A stretch of DNA of 64,000 nucleotides from DATFCK01 sp963728975. GTDB taxonomy: Bacteria > Verrucomicrobiota > Verrucomicrobiia > Chthoniobacterales > UBA10450. Numbering within the stretch: the first letter of the stretch is position 1; each line of letters starts with the position of its first letter. The stretch is from contig CAVSMF010000002.1 of NCBI GenBank assembly GCA_963728975.1, forward strand, positions 434,001 through 498,000. The letters run 5' to 3'. Under the pieces are notes generated by a model. The model made no database searches. It saw only the letters and a list, made by a program, of their open reading frames with translations, and was not told the DNA's origin. This document shows, in pieces, positions 33,748 to 43,123 of the stretch. The position numbers and the translations under genes are program-made.

Positions 33748-35751
33748 ATGCCCGATTCCCCACCTCCTACCAAATCCGCCAAACCCACCGCTCCACCAGC
33801 ATCCAGCAATCCCCCTGCGTCGTCCGGTCCCCCGGCCCCATCCGCACCGGCCACTCCTCCCACGGAGCGCGCCGATCTTCGCCCGGAAAATATCCAGGAC
33901 GCAGTAATCCGGCTGGCCGGTAATTCCCAGGACGGCATCCAGACCGCCGGCGCTTTCCTCGCCCGGCTCGCCGGCCGCAGCGACCAGGATGTCATGACCT
34001 ACATGACCATCCCCGCTACCATTTCCGGCGGTCCATCGATCTTTCAGGTCCGGATCGGCTCCGGTGAAGTCCTTTCCGCCGGCGACGAAGCCGATTTTCT
34101 GGTCGCCTTTTATCAACACAGTTACCAGGACCATGTCGGCTTCCTCAAGGAAGGCGGCGTCCTCCTTTACGATTCCGATAACGTCGAGCCGAATCTCGAC
34201 GACAAACGATTCGTTTACGTCGGCGTCCCCATCACCGGTCTGACTGTCGAAGCGCTCGGCGGCACCGCCAAAGACAAAGGCAAAAACATCTTCGTGCTCG
34301 GGTTGATCACGAAAATCTTCAGCCTCGACGTCGAGAAACTGAAACGAATTATCAGCGAAAAATTTGCCGGCAAAGACGAAAGCATCGTCAACACCGCTTT
34401 GATGGCGTTTCAGGCCGGCTACGCATATCCCGTCGGCAAAATTCTTTCGCACCATTATCAGTTCGAAAAAATCGAACGCCCAGGCGGCCGCGCCCAGATC
34501 ACCATGGACGGCAACCAGGCGCTCGCTTATGGGCTCATCGCCGCCGGCGTGCGCTACGGCGCGGGTTACCCGATCACCCCCTGGTCGTCGATCATGGAAG
34601 TTTTGCGAAGCGAACTGCCGAAATACGGCGGCATTTTCGTCCAGGCCGAGGACGAGCTTGGGGCGGTTTCGTTGGCGCTCGGTTTTTCTTACTCCGGTTA
34701 TCTCGCCGTGACCGGCAGCGCCGGCCCGGGTATTTCGCTCAAGACCGAAGCGATCGGTTGGGCGTCGATGGCCGAGATCCCGCTCATCATTTGTAATATC
34801 CAACGGGGCGGCCCCAGCACCGGCTTGCCCACCAACGTCGAGCAGAGCGATCTGCACCAGGCCATCTACGGCGGGCACGGCGACAGTCCCCGCGTCGTTC
34901 TCGCCGCCAAAAGCGTGGAGGACTGTTTTTATATCGCGCTGGAAGCGGCCCGGATCGCCCGGAAATACAGCACCCCGGTGTTTGTCTTGAGCGATACTTC
35001 ACTGGCTACGCGGATTGAAGCGTTCGACGAACCCGACCTGCCGAAGTTGATGATCGATCCCAAACCCGACCTGACTCCGCGCCCGGCCGGCTACAAACCG
35101 TACGATCTCAGCCGGATCACTCAACACGTCCCGCCCGGGACCCGGATGCTCGACGGCAAATATCCCCTCATGTCCGGGCTCGAACACGACGAGATGGGAC
35201 ATCCCACCGGCAGCCCGAAATTGCACATGGCCATGACCGCCAAACGTCGCAATAAATTGCGGCAGTTAGCGGAGGAAATTCCGGTCCCGGAAATTTATGG
35301 CGATCAAGAGGGCGACACTCTCCTGGTCGGCTGGGGCTCGACCTTCGGCCCGATCCACGACGCCGTGAAACGGGCCCGGGAAAACGGCGAAAAAATCGGT
35401 TCGATTCATTTGCGGCATATCCACCCGTTACCGAGCGGCCTGGAAAAATTTTGGCCGAAATTCAAGCGGATCGTCGTAGTCGAGATGAACGATCAAGGAA
35501 TATATGGGTTCGGCCAGCTCGCCACCATTTTGCGGGCGCGCTTTTGCGAACCGAAGATCCAAAGCTTTACCAAGACCGATGGCCTAACCTTCCGTGTTCG
35601 CGAAGTGTTGGAAGGCGCTTTCCCGGGACGCTCTTTTACTCACGACGGCGCAGCGGCCGGCGGTTCTCCGAACCGTCCATCTTCCCCCAACGGCGAACAC
35701 GAAAAAATCGATGCCGCCCGTTCCGAAAACATCCCCCAAGGAGTCGGCTAA
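33748..35751 (+). CDS. korA: 2-oxoacid:ferredoxin oxidoreductase, fused gamma-alpha subunit
   Basis: 667 residues. After a Pro/Ser/Ala-rich low-complexity N-terminus (about 1-40) comes the gamma domain (about 45-235, with TYMTIPATISGGPSIFQVRIG). The alpha domain follows (about 250-600): GAGYPITPWSSIMEVL, the YPITP motif contacting the TPP site, and TGSAGPGISLKTEAIGWA. Then the transketolase-C-like part (LLVGWGSTFGPIHDAV). With the beta subunit downstream it oxidatively decarboxylates a 2-oxoacid (2-oxoglutarate most likely) to acyl-CoA, reducing ferredoxin; cytosolic. The acidic, Pro-rich tail (about 625-667) is not conserved. The order fused alpha then beta is normal. Confidence 0.9.
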   Translation: MPDSPPPTKSAKPTAPPASSNPPASSGPPAPSAPATPPTERADLRPENIQDAVIRLAGNSQDGIQTAGAFLARLAGRSDQDVMTYMTIPATISGGPSIFQVRIGSGEVLSAGDEADFLVAFYQHSYQDHVGFLKEGGVLLYDSDNVEPNLDDKRFVYVGVPITGLTVEALGGTAKDKGKNIFVLGLITKIFSLDVEKLKRIISEKFAGKDESIVNTALMAFQAGYAYPVGKILSHHYQFEKIERPGGRAQITMDGNQALAYGLIAAGVRYGAGYPITPWSSIMEVLRSELPKYGGIFVQAEDELGAVSLALGFSYSGYLAVTGSAGPGISLKTEAIGWASMAEIPLIICNIQRGGPSTGLPTNVEQSDLHQAIYGGHGDSPRVVLAAKSVEDCFYIALEAARIARKYSTPVFVLSDTSLATRIEAFDEPDLPKLMIDPKPDLTPRPAGYKPYDLSRITQHVPPGTRMLDGKYPLMSGLEHDEMGHPTGSPKLHMAMTAKRRNKLRQLAEEIPVPEIYGDQEGDTLLVGWGSTFGPIHDAVKRARENGEKIGSIHLRHIHPLPSGLEKFWPKFKRIVVVEMNDQGIYGFGQLATILRARFCEPKIQSFTKTDGLTFRVREVLEGAFPGRSFTHDGAAAGGSPNRPSSPNGEHEKIDAARSENIPQGVG

Positions 35752-35765
35752 TGCAGAAGCCAATT

Positions 35766-35822
35766 GTAGAGGCGGTTGTGTCAACCGCCTATCCAAATTG
35801 TAGGGCGTCTGTGTCAGACGCC
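35766..35822 (+). repeat. Two direct REP hairpins between korA and korB
   Basis: First, 35766-35790: GTAG, AGGCGGTTG, loop TGT, CAACCGCCT (9-bp perfect stem). Second, 35800-35822: GTAG, GGCGTCTG, loop TGT, CAGACGCC (8-bp perfect stem). Same orientation, different stems, inside an operon; they may act as a differential mRNA stability element. Confidence 0.85.
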
Positions 35823-35867
35823 ATCTTTCCAATTAACAATTTAACCCTTTTAACAATTTAACGATTT

Positions 35868-36818
35868 ATGAGCGACACAGCAGCAACATCCGCCCCTCCG
35901 GTTTCGGAGCCTGAGAGGGAAAAACTAACCAAAAAAGCCATCACCGCCGATCACCCCACCTGGTGTCCCGGCTGTGGCGATTTCGCCGTTCTGGCCTCCT
36001 ATTACAAGGTCCTCGAGAAACGCCAGATCGAACACGAAAAGATCGTGACCCTGGCCGGGATCGGTTGTTCGTCGCGTTTCCCGTATTTCGTCAACGGCCA
36101 CGGCGCCCACTTCATTCATGGCCGTGCCGTCCCGCTCGCCAGCGGGATCAGCCTGGCCCGACCCGATCTGCACGTGTTTTTGTTCGGGGGCGACGGCGAC
36201 GGATTCTCGATCGGCGGCAACCATCTCAATCACGGCGCCCGCAAGAACATCAACATGGTCTACTTCATCATGGACAACTTCGTCTATGGCCTGACCAAGA
36301 AACAGACTTCGCCCACCTCACCGATCGGGTTTAAAAGCAAGACCGATCCCAGGGGCGCGATCGATCATCCGGTCAACCCGATGAAACAATTGATCTCCGC
36401 CGGGGCGACGTTTGTTGCCCGGACCCACGCCGCCCAGGTCAATCACATGATCCAGATGATCGAGCGAGCCATGGACCATCCCGGTTTCAGCGTGATCGAG
36501 TGTCTAAGTGAGTGTGTCGAATTCTATCCCGGCGCGTTCGACCCGGCTAACCCGCGCAAAAACGGCGCCTTCTCCCTGATCGAAGAAAAGAAATGGGACA
36601 ACACCCCCGAAGACGAGCTCCGTCACGACGTCACTGACGAGCTGGCAGCCTACAAGCTCGCCCAACTCCCCTTTCCCGGCGTCTTCGGCGTCTTTTATCA
36701 GAGCGATAGGCCCACAAAAAACGCGTTGGAGAAAAAGTGGATCGAAAGCAGCCGCGAAAAAACTGGCAACGCCTCCGACGTCGAGATCTTACAAAAGACA
36801 TTCGACCGCATGAAATGA
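35868..36818 (+). CDS. korB: 2-oxoacid:ferredoxin oxidoreductase, beta subunit
   Basis: 316 residues, ATG at 35868. TPP- and 4Fe-4S-binding subunit: the N-terminal TWCPGCGDFAVL motif (Cys pair for the cluster) and a third Cys in AGIGCSSRFPYFV. The TPP-diphosphate/Mg motif is GGDGDGFSIGGNHLNHGARKN, followed by FIMDNFVYGLTKKQTSPT; a Cys in the later SECVEFYPGAF segment. Completes the KorAB pair; the 116-bp gap to korA carries two REP hairpins. The C-terminus KTFDRMK has a short sequence match at 43080-43103 (see findings). No dedicated ferredoxin gene lies nearby. Confidence 0.92.
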   Translation: MSDTAATSAPPVSEPEREKLTKKAITADHPTWCPGCGDFAVLASYYKVLEKRQIEHEKIVTLAGIGCSSRFPYFVNGHGAHFIHGRAVPLASGISLARPDLHVFLFGGDGDGFSIGGNHLNHGARKNINMVYFIMDNFVYGLTKKQTSPTSPIGFKSKTDPRGAIDHPVNPMKQLISAGATFVARTHAAQVNHMIQMIERAMDHPGFSVIECLSECVEFYPGAFDPANPRKNGAFSLIEEKKWDNTPEDELRHDVTDELAAYKLAQLPFPGVFGVFYQSDRPTKNALEKKWIESSREKTGNASDVEILQKTFDRMK

Positions 36819-36889
36819 CGGTCGCATAAATCGTTTTCTACTTTCTAAAACCTGTCCTGAGCGAAGCCGAATGGATCCTACTTTCTTCC

Positions 36890-38394
36890 TCAGATTCCGG
36901 GAACGACCGTAGCCGTCTCCAATTCCTCGGGGGCTATCTCCGCTTTGTCGGTGATCAGCTTGCGCAATAGCGGAATCAGCACGACAAGCGCGATGCCCAC
37001 CACCAGGCTGCCAAGGCCGAGCGCGCCAAAGAGGTTCGCATACTGAGGGTTGGTCGCGGCCGCCGTGGTTCCCTTCGGCTCGGGGATCATGCCTGAGAAG
37101 TCGCCGGCGAATAGCGACGCGAGCCCGGTCCAGAGCATCCAACTGCCCATCATTATTCCCTGGTATTGCTTCGGCGCGAGCTTGCCGATCATGGCGTATC
37201 CGATGGGAGAGATGAGCAACTCACCGATGCTCTGGAGCACATAACTCATGAACAGCCACCCGAACGCGCTCTTGCCGTCGATGCCGGCCAGCTTGATGCC
37301 GACCGGAAGAATGAGAAACCCCAGCGCCATCAAGAGCAGCGACGTTGCGAACTGCTTCGGTATATCGATCCTCCATCCCCGCGCGCGCAGCCGGGTAAAG
37401 AACGCCGCGAACAGCGGTCCGCCGACCACGATGCAGACGGTGTTGATGTTCTGAATCCACTGCGGCTGAATCTGCACCGGACCGACCATCAGGTTGACGT
37501 TGTGGACCGCGAACAGCATCAGGCCGCTCGGCGCCATCTGATAGAGCGACCAGAACATCAGCGAGCCGATGTCAGAATCAGGTACGCCGTCATGTTCCGC
37601 TTTTCCCGGCGATCCGAGTGACGGACCGTGAGGTAGATCAGGGTCAGCGCGACAAGGCCGCAGATTCCCTTGATCAGCGTCTCGGTGCCGCCGGGCCGCT
37701 GGAGCATGAACCACACGACGGGAACGAGACCGATCAGAATAGCGATACCGGCCAGCTGGCGCACCTGGAACTGCTTCGACGTCGCCTCCAGCAGCGGAGT
37801 GTTGCGATCGGCCAGCGTCTTCCAGTTGAACAGGGCGAGGACGATTGCGACAAAGTTACCGAGCGTCGCGAAGATGAACAGGCTCGCATAACTCTCGGTC
37901 GCCTGGAAGTAGCCGGCGACGCTGAACCCGACGAAGAACCCGACGTTCATGCCGGCATAGTTCCAGAGGAAAGCTCCTTCGCGGCGCGGATCCTCCGGAG
38001 TAAAACGCTGGGTGAGCATCATGTTGATGCAGGTAACGTTGAGGCCGCTGCCGGTGAGGAAGAAAGCGAGGCCGACGTAGAACAGCGCCGCCGTGCCGCC
38101 GGCAATGCATCCGCAACCGATCACCTGGAGCGCCATGCCCCCGACAAAAAGATTCCGGTTCGAAAGGAACCGCCCGCCCAGGTAACCGCCGAAGAGGTGC
38201 AGGCCGTAGTTGAAAGCGCCGAACACGCCCATTAACGCCGTAGCCAGCTTGACCGAAAGCTGGAGATGCTTCGTCGCGTAGAGAACCAGGGTCGAGTAGA
38301 GGACAGCGAAGCCGAGCGTCGCAAAGATCTGAATAAAGAACAGCACGGCCGTCCCTTCCGGAGCCGCGGAGAAAAGGCGTTTAGGCGACTTCAT
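36890..38394 (-). pseudogene. POT/PTR2 family peptide-proton symporter gene with one frameshift
   Basis: The N-terminal half (ATG at 38394; LFFIQIFATLGFAVLYSTLVLY, NYGLHLFGGYLGGRFL, NYAGMNVGFFVGF) carries the first helices of a POT transporter and ends out of frame after MTAYLILTSA. The rest continues in another frame from about 37590 (LMFWSLYQMAPSGLML, then GGPLFAAFFTRLRARG, SYVLQSIGELLISPIGYAMI) to 36890. One indel near 37575-37595 separates them; joined, the protein is about 500 residues with 12-14 helices, the family norm. It would import di/tripeptides with protons. Assembly error or a recent lesion. Confidence 0.78.
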
Positions 38395-38473
38395 TCAGTG
38401 GCCATTTCGCCCGCGGCACTCGCCAATGTCAAGCCCGCTGGGGAGCACACGCGCCTCGCCGAGCACTTCTTCT

Positions 38474-38496
38474 GTAGCGGCGGTCTGTGACCGTCG
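38474..38496 (+). repeat. REP hairpin, GTAG head
   Basis: GTAG, CGGCGGTC, loop TGT, GACCGTCG (one mismatch). Same stem family as the REPs at 3164 and 14604. In the divergent spacer between the transporter and the TetR gene. Confidence 0.75.
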
Positions 38497-38519
38497 CATC
38501 AAATCACTGTATTTATCGG

Positions 38520-38547
38520 TTGATATTTGAACACTGTTTAGTATAGT
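38520..38547 (+). promoter_or_regulatory. Promoter of the tetR-lnt unit with embedded operator candidate
   Basis: TTGATA (38520-38525), 16 bases, TATAGT (38542-38547); the ATG follows six bases after, so the transcript would be leaderless or nearly so unless transcription starts elsewhere. Between the boxes lies AACA-C-TGTT, a 9-bp palindrome that could be the autoregulatory TetR site. Confidence 0.45.
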
Positions 38548-38552
38548 GAACG

Positions 38553-39182
38553 ATGTTTATGACAGCGTCAGCCAGACGACAACGCCACCGGCAGGAGATG
38601 CGCTCTGAAATCCTAAACGCAGCCCGGGAAATCTTCGTGCGCAATGGCTTCGAAGGCTTTTCCATGCGAACTCTCGCCCGCTCCGTCGGCTACTCGCCCG
38701 CTGCGATTTATCTGCACTTTAAAAGCAAAGAAGAGCTCTTCGACATTCTGGTCGAGGAAAGTTTCGTCTCATTGTACGATGCGCTTGGTATCTTGCTAAA
38801 AGAACGGGGCAAGGATCCGGTGCGGCAATTGAAGCGCGGGTTGCGGCTCTATGTGGAATGGGGATTGAAACAACCCAGCGCCTACCAAATCGCTTTCATC
38901 GTCCCAAATCCTGCGAAGAAACCCTACCGGACTCATCGCGCATTCGATCTTGCCCGCGCCCTGGTCAAACTTTGCCTGGGCAGATCCAAGGCCGTCGAGC
39001 ACGAATTGGAATTGCGGACCCAGGCGCTGTGGGCCGCCACCCACGGCATCACCTCTCTTCTCCTGCGGAGATCTTCTTTTCCCTGGGTCTCGAAGCAGCG
39101 CCTGATCGATCAGGTAATCGACAGCGCCGTGCAAGGGGCAATCGCTCCAATGAAGCGACGAAAATCAAACGGGAAAAATTAG
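38553..39182 (+). CDS. TetR/AcrR-family transcriptional regulator
   Basis: 209 residues from the ATG at 38553 (another ATG is two codons in). N-terminal TetR HTH about 15-62: RSEILNAAREIFVRNGFEGFSMRTLARSVGYSPAAIYLHFKSKEELF, a classical match. The C-terminal ligand-binding region resembles the TetR_C_33/WHG group (LRLYVEWGLKQPSAYQIAF, then LWAATHGITSLLL). Likely represses its own promoter and the acyltransferase gene that follows ten bases downstream; the ligand is unknown. Confidence 0.88.
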   Translation: MFMTASARRQRHRQEMRSEILNAAREIFVRNGFEGFSMRTLARSVGYSPAAIYLHFKSKEELFDILVEESFVSLYDALGILLKERGKDPVRQLKRGLRLYVEWGLKQPSAYQIAFIVPNPAKKPYRTHRAFDLARALVKLCLGRSKAVEHELELRTQALWAATHGITSLLLRRSSFPWVSKQRLIDQVIDSAVQGAIAPMKRRKSNGKN

Positions 39183-39192
39183 GAGGACACCT

Positions 39193-40716
39193 ATGCAAAC
39201 GAAATTCGAAACCCAGGCAAAAAAATCCGAGGCAGCGAGAATTGGGTCCTGGATTCCTTTACTTGTCGCGATTGTTCTTCTGCCATTTGCCAACGGAGCA
39301 AACGCCATCGCACTGGCCGCATGGTTGGCGCCCCTCTTTTTGCTGCGATTTGCCCGAAGGCAGAGGATCATTGTCGGTATTCCCTTTGTTCTGGCCGTGC
39401 AAGTTGCCGCGCTCGCGTTCCAGTATCGCGGAATGGTGCCGTTTCCGACGCCTCTCTACGTGGCCGTGATGGTCTTTTATGCCCTGTGTCTCACTCTGCC
39501 CTATCTGGGCGACCGTCTCCTGACGCGCCGACTCTCCCTCTTTCCAGGCACGCTCGTTTTTCCGCTGATCTGGACAACAATAGAATATCTTCTGTCTCTT
39601 GGACCGTTCGGAAGCTGGTTTGCGACGGCCTATTCACAGTCCGGTAACCTGGCGCTGCTCCAAATGCTTTCGGTCACCGGCCTCTGGGGTGTCACATTCC
39701 TGATCGGATGGACGGCCGCGACGGGAAATGCGTTGTGGGAAGAGTGGGCCATTGCGCGACGCGTCCCGCGGGTTGCGATATGGTGCGCTTTGCTTGTCAT
39801 CATCACGATGCTCGCCGGTGGTGCGCGTCTTGCCCTGTTTCCGCCCGCGGGAAAAACGGTCCGAGTGGCGACGCTGTCAGGGGTCAACAGCGCATTGCAT
39901 CCTGATCCGAAAGTCGTCGGGCGCATGTTCCACCACGAACCACTCACCCCTGAAGAAATTGCCACGATTCGGGAAAACGCGGCTGCAATTGACAACGATT
40001 TGTTGAACCGGAGCGCGCGCGAGGCAAAAGCTGGGGCCCGCATCATTTTCTGGGGTGAGGCGAATGCACCGGTGCTGAAGGAAGATGAGAACGATCTGAT
40101 CCGGCGTGGCGGGATCCTCGCCAAGACTAACGGTATTTATCTGGGAATGACGCTGGCCAGCTGGCATCGGGAAACAACGCCGTCTCTCGAAAACAAGATC
40201 GTTCTCGTTCAACCCGATGGCACTCCCGCCTGGGAATTTTTTAAAGCCCATCCGGTGCCAGGTGGTGAAGCAGCGATCTCCATTCGGGGCGATGGAAAGT
40301 TACGCGCACTTGATACTCCCTACGGGCGGCTGAGTTCGGCAATCTGTTTCGACGCCGATTTTCCTCAGCTCCTCGGACAGGCGGGACGACTGGGAACCGA
40401 TATAATGCTCGATCCGTCTAACGATTGGAAAGCGATCGACCCGTGGCATACGAAGATGGCTAGTTTTCGGGCAATCGAACAGGGGTTCAACCTCGTCCGG
40501 CACACCAGCCAGGGTCTCTCTGCCGCTTTCGACTACCAGGGTCGACAGCTGGCATCGATGGATCACTACCACACCACTGATCACGTCCTCGTAGCACAGG
40601 TTCCGACTCGAGGAACGCGGACTCTCTACGCGCTGATTGGAGACTGGTTTGCCTGGGCTTGCCTGGTTGCGCTAACAGGTCTGGTCATCTTGGCAGCAAA
40701 GAATCCCGCTCTCTGA
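39193..40716 (+). CDS. Apolipoprotein N-acyltransferase-like membrane protein
   Basis: 507 residues, ATG at 39193 with a strong AGGAGG six bases before it that overlaps the tetR stop. Membrane part about 20-215 with six or seven helices, then a CN-hydrolase domain (about 222-485). The nitrilase-type triad is visible: Glu289 in IIFWGEANAP, a Lys near 351 (FFKAHPVPGGE) and Cys385 in SSAICFDADFPQL. This matches Lnt, which acylates the N-terminal cysteine of lipoproteins in the inner membrane. Being under a TetR regulator suggests an inducible second enzyme rather than the housekeeping lnt; the main copy would be elsewhere. Confidence 0.8.
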   Translation: MQTKFETQAKKSEAARIGSWIPLLVAIVLLPFANGANAIALAAWLAPLFLLRFARRQRIIVGIPFVLAVQVAALAFQYRGMVPFPTPLYVAVMVFYALCLTLPYLGDRLLTRRLSLFPGTLVFPLIWTTIEYLLSLGPFGSWFATAYSQSGNLALLQMLSVTGLWGVTFLIGWTAATGNALWEEWAIARRVPRVAIWCALLVIITMLAGGARLALFPPAGKTVRVATLSGVNSALHPDPKVVGRMFHHEPLTPEEIATIRENAAAIDNDLLNRSAREAKAGARIIFWGEANAPVLKEDENDLIRRGGILAKTNGIYLGMTLASWHRETTPSLENKIVLVQPDGTPAWEFFKAHPVPGGEAAISIRGDGKLRALDTPYGRLSSAICFDADFPQLLGQAGRLGTDIMLDPSNDWKAIDPWHTKMASFRAIEQGFNLVRHTSQGLSAAFDYQGRQLASMDHYHTTDHVLVAQVPTRGTRTLYALIGDWFAWACLVALTGLVILAAKNPAL

Positions 40717-40792
40717 CCTCCTTGGCTCGACAGCCTGCTCGCGAAAGCTTTCGGAGTAGCATCGTGCGCAGGCGGCTGTCCTCCGACTACAG

Positions 40793-40852
40793 CCCCGAAT
40801 GTGTCCGGGGTTGTCTCGCTTCGCACGCTAACTTTTCAGAATTTCAGCTTTT
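40793..40852. repeat. 60-bp direct repeat, copy A (3' end of the ABC-F gene)
   Basis: Starts with the hairpin CCCCG-aatgtgtc-CGGGG, then TTGTCTCGCTTCGCACGC, the ABC-F stop and its last six codons. About 57 of 60 bases match copy B at 42932-42991. Confidence 0.85.
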
Positions 40853-42840
40853 GTTTCCGTGGCGGTGACGCTTTCCCATTCCGCCGTGAGGCGGGCAAGA
40901 TCGTGAGACAACGCGGAGAGATCGCGATTGATTGCAGTGGCGCGGCCGCCCGCTGTGTAAGCCGCTGGATCTTCCAGCGCAGCGGCTAGTTCTTTCTGTT
41001 GTCCTTCCAATGCGGCGATTTTCATCTCCAGTTCGTGTACCCGCTTTTCTTTTTCGCGCCTCGCTTTAGCAACTGCATTGCGCGCTTCCGCTTCCAAACG
41101 CTTCTGTGCCTTCTGCTCCCGCAAACCGGAACCGGGTTGCTTTCTGACCTCTGATTTCTGACCGTTGATCTCTGGACCAGCTCCGCCCGCGGTCAGGGCA
41201 GTCCGTGCGGACACGGCTTTCGACTTATCTAGATAGTACTCATAATCCCCGGGGTAAGGCGTCAGCCGGCTTCCCGTTCCGTCCGGACCGGCGGTCCGAG
41301 CCGGACCGGCAGTTATGCGCAGGACGCTTGTGGCGATGGCGCGGATGAAATGAACGTCGTGACTAATAAAGATGAGCGTCCCGTGATATTGCTTCAGCGC
41401 ACCGATGAGCGCGTCGATCGAGCCAACATCGAGATGTGTCGTCGGCTCGTCCATGAGCAGAAGGTTGGGCGGATTGAGCAGGAGCCTGACCAGCGCCAGC
41501 CGCGACTTTTCGCCACCGCTCAGGACGCGAACCGTCTTGAAAACATCGTCCCCGCGAAACAAAAAAGAACCGAGAACGGTGCGCGCGGTTTGTTCGGACA
41601 CCGGATTGATCATGTCGCGTGCGCTGTCGAGAACGGTATGGCTCGCGTTGAGCACGTCGATTCGGTTCTGCGAGAAATAACCTGCCCGCACATTATGTCC
41701 GAGCTCGCGCACGCCATGCTGCACCGGCAACACGCCGGCGAGCAATTTCAGCAACGTCGATTTGCCTGCGCCGTTCGGGCCGACCAACACGGTCCGCTGC
41801 CCACGCTCGGCGTGATAGTTCAGTCCTCGGTAAACAACCAGATCGCCGTAAGCATGATCGACATCTTTCAACGCGACCACCCGCAAACCGCTGCGCACCG
41901 GTTGCGGGAAATGGAACTTGATCGTTTTTCCAAGCGCAACCGGGGCCGCGACTTTTTTCATGCGATCGATCTGTTTCAGCTTGCTCTGCGCTTGCGACGC
42001 TTTGCTCGCCTTGGCCCGAAATCGATCGGCAAACAATTGGAGCGACGCGATTTCTTTCTGCTGATTCTTGTAAGCGGAGAGCAACTGCTCTTCCCTGGCC
42101 GCTTTCTGCTCGACGTAATTGTCCCAATTGCCCTTGTAACGGACGAGTTTCGAGTGCGCGATCTCGACGATGCTGCCGACCAGCTGATTCAAAAATTCGC
42201 GATCGTGCGAGATCATGACAATCGCGCCGGGATATGTACTCAGATATTCCTGGAACCATTGGAGCGATTCGAGATCGAGATGATTCGTCGGTTCATCGAG
42301 CAGAAGAAGGTCGGGTTGCATCACGAGCAGGCGCGCGAGATGAGCGCGCATGATCCAGCCGCCACTTAAAGCGCGCGCCGGGCGATCAAAATCAGTTTCG
42401 CGAAAAGCGAGTCCGGCAAGGACCCGTTTTGCTTTTGGTTCGAGCTCCCACCCGCCGTGCTCGTCAAAAACATGGAGCGCATTGTGATAGGCCGCGTCGG
42501 CACCGGGATTAGCGGTCCCGGCTGCGGCCGCTTCCTGTGTCTTGATCACTTTCTGCGCGTGCACAAGCTCGGGGGAAACGGCCAGAGCAAGTTCGAGCAC
42601 GCTTTCATCTCCGGCGGCGGCGGTTTCCTGCGGAAGAAATCCGATCGTTGCGTTCTTCTCAATCGCGATCGTTCCGTTATCGGGCGAGACATCACCGAGG
42701 AGGAGCGCAAACAACGTTGACTTGCCAGCCCCATTGGGACCGACCAATCCGATCCGATCGCCGCGATTGACCTGGAGCGAGACGTCGTCAAAGAGCGTCC
42801 GGCCGGCGAAAGATTTTGAGAGTTGAGAAACGGTCAGCAT
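40828..42840 (-). CDS. ABC-F family ATPase (ribosome-associated type)
   Basis: 670 residues, no membrane segments. Two NBDs with Walker A GPNGAGKSTLF (about 35-45) and GPNGAGKSTLL (about 350-360), Walker B motifs LLLDEPTNHLDLES and LLMDEPTTHLDVGS, and an arm plus P-site-tip linker between them (about 240-310). The C-terminal coiled-coil region (about 560-665, rich in Lys/Glu/Ala) matches Uup/EttA-type members. Such proteins act on the ribosomal E site or in DNA-related roles (Uup). A Gly/Pro/Thr-rich insertion near 525-545 is not conserved. Its 3' end is duplicated upstream of its start. Confidence 0.9.
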   Translation of the reverse strand: MLTVSQLSKSFAGRTLFDDVSLQVNRGDRIGLVGPNGAGKSTLFALLLGDVSPDNGTIAIEKNATIGFLPQETAAAGDESVLELALAVSPELVHAQKVIKTQEAAAAGTANPGADAAYHNALHVFDEHGGWELEPKAKRVLAGLAFRETDFDRPARALSGGWIMRAHLARLLVMQPDLLLLDEPTNHLDLESLQWFQEYLSTYPGAIVMISHDREFLNQLVGSIVEIAHSKLVRYKGNWDNYVEQKAAREEQLLSAYKNQQKEIASLQLFADRFRAKASKASQAQSKLKQIDRMKKVAAPVALGKTIKFHFPQPVRSGLRVVALKDVDHAYGDLVVYRGLNYHAERGQRTVLVGPNGAGKSTLLKLLAGVLPVQHGVRELGHNVRAGYFSQNRIDVLNASHTVLDSARDMINPVSEQTARTVLGSFLFRGDDVFKTVRVLSGGEKSRLALVRLLLNPPNLLLMDEPTTHLDVGSIDALIGALKQYHGTLIFISHDVHFIRAIATSVLRITAGPARTAGPDGTGSRLTPYPGDYEYYLDKSKAVSARTALTAGGAGPEINGQKSEVRKQPGSGLREQKAQKRLEAEARNAVAKARREKEKRVHELEMKIAALEGQQKELAAALEDPAAYTAGGRATAINRDLSALSHDLARLTAEWESVTATETKAEILKS

Positions 42841-43123
42841 TGCGGAAACCGCGCGGCATCTGCGTCCGTGGATGGGACTATGGCAGCACGGTGCGAGTTC
42901 TGCGGGAAAATACCACTTTTCAGCGTTTTTGCCCCGAATATCTCCGGGGTTGTCTCGCTTCGCACGCTAACTTTTTAGAATTTCAGCTTTTGGAAGCTCC
43001 CCGTCTCATTTCAGCTTTTCCGATTGATGCCAGGAGCAAGAAACCGTAGCCCGATCTTTCTACTGTCCAATTTCTTCGTGAAGACATTCGATCGGATGAA
43101 GTGAGGTGTACGCGCCAGAAAAA
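42841..43123. other. Spacer holding a gene 3'-end relic
   Basis: At 42932-42991 is copy B of the 60-bp repeat: the ABC-F terminator-like hairpin, stop and last codons (AEILKS), with no gene body. The 12-mer AAAAGCTGAAAT (minus strand) occurs twice here. At 43080-43103, plus strand, 24 bases match the korB 3' end (KTFDRMK and stop) with three differences, all at synonymous third positions. No intact gene is seen. Confidence 0.6.

Noticed and set aside
41350..42369. 339-residue frame opposite the ABC-F gene
   Set aside because: Antisense shadow; the ABC-F motifs define the real strand.
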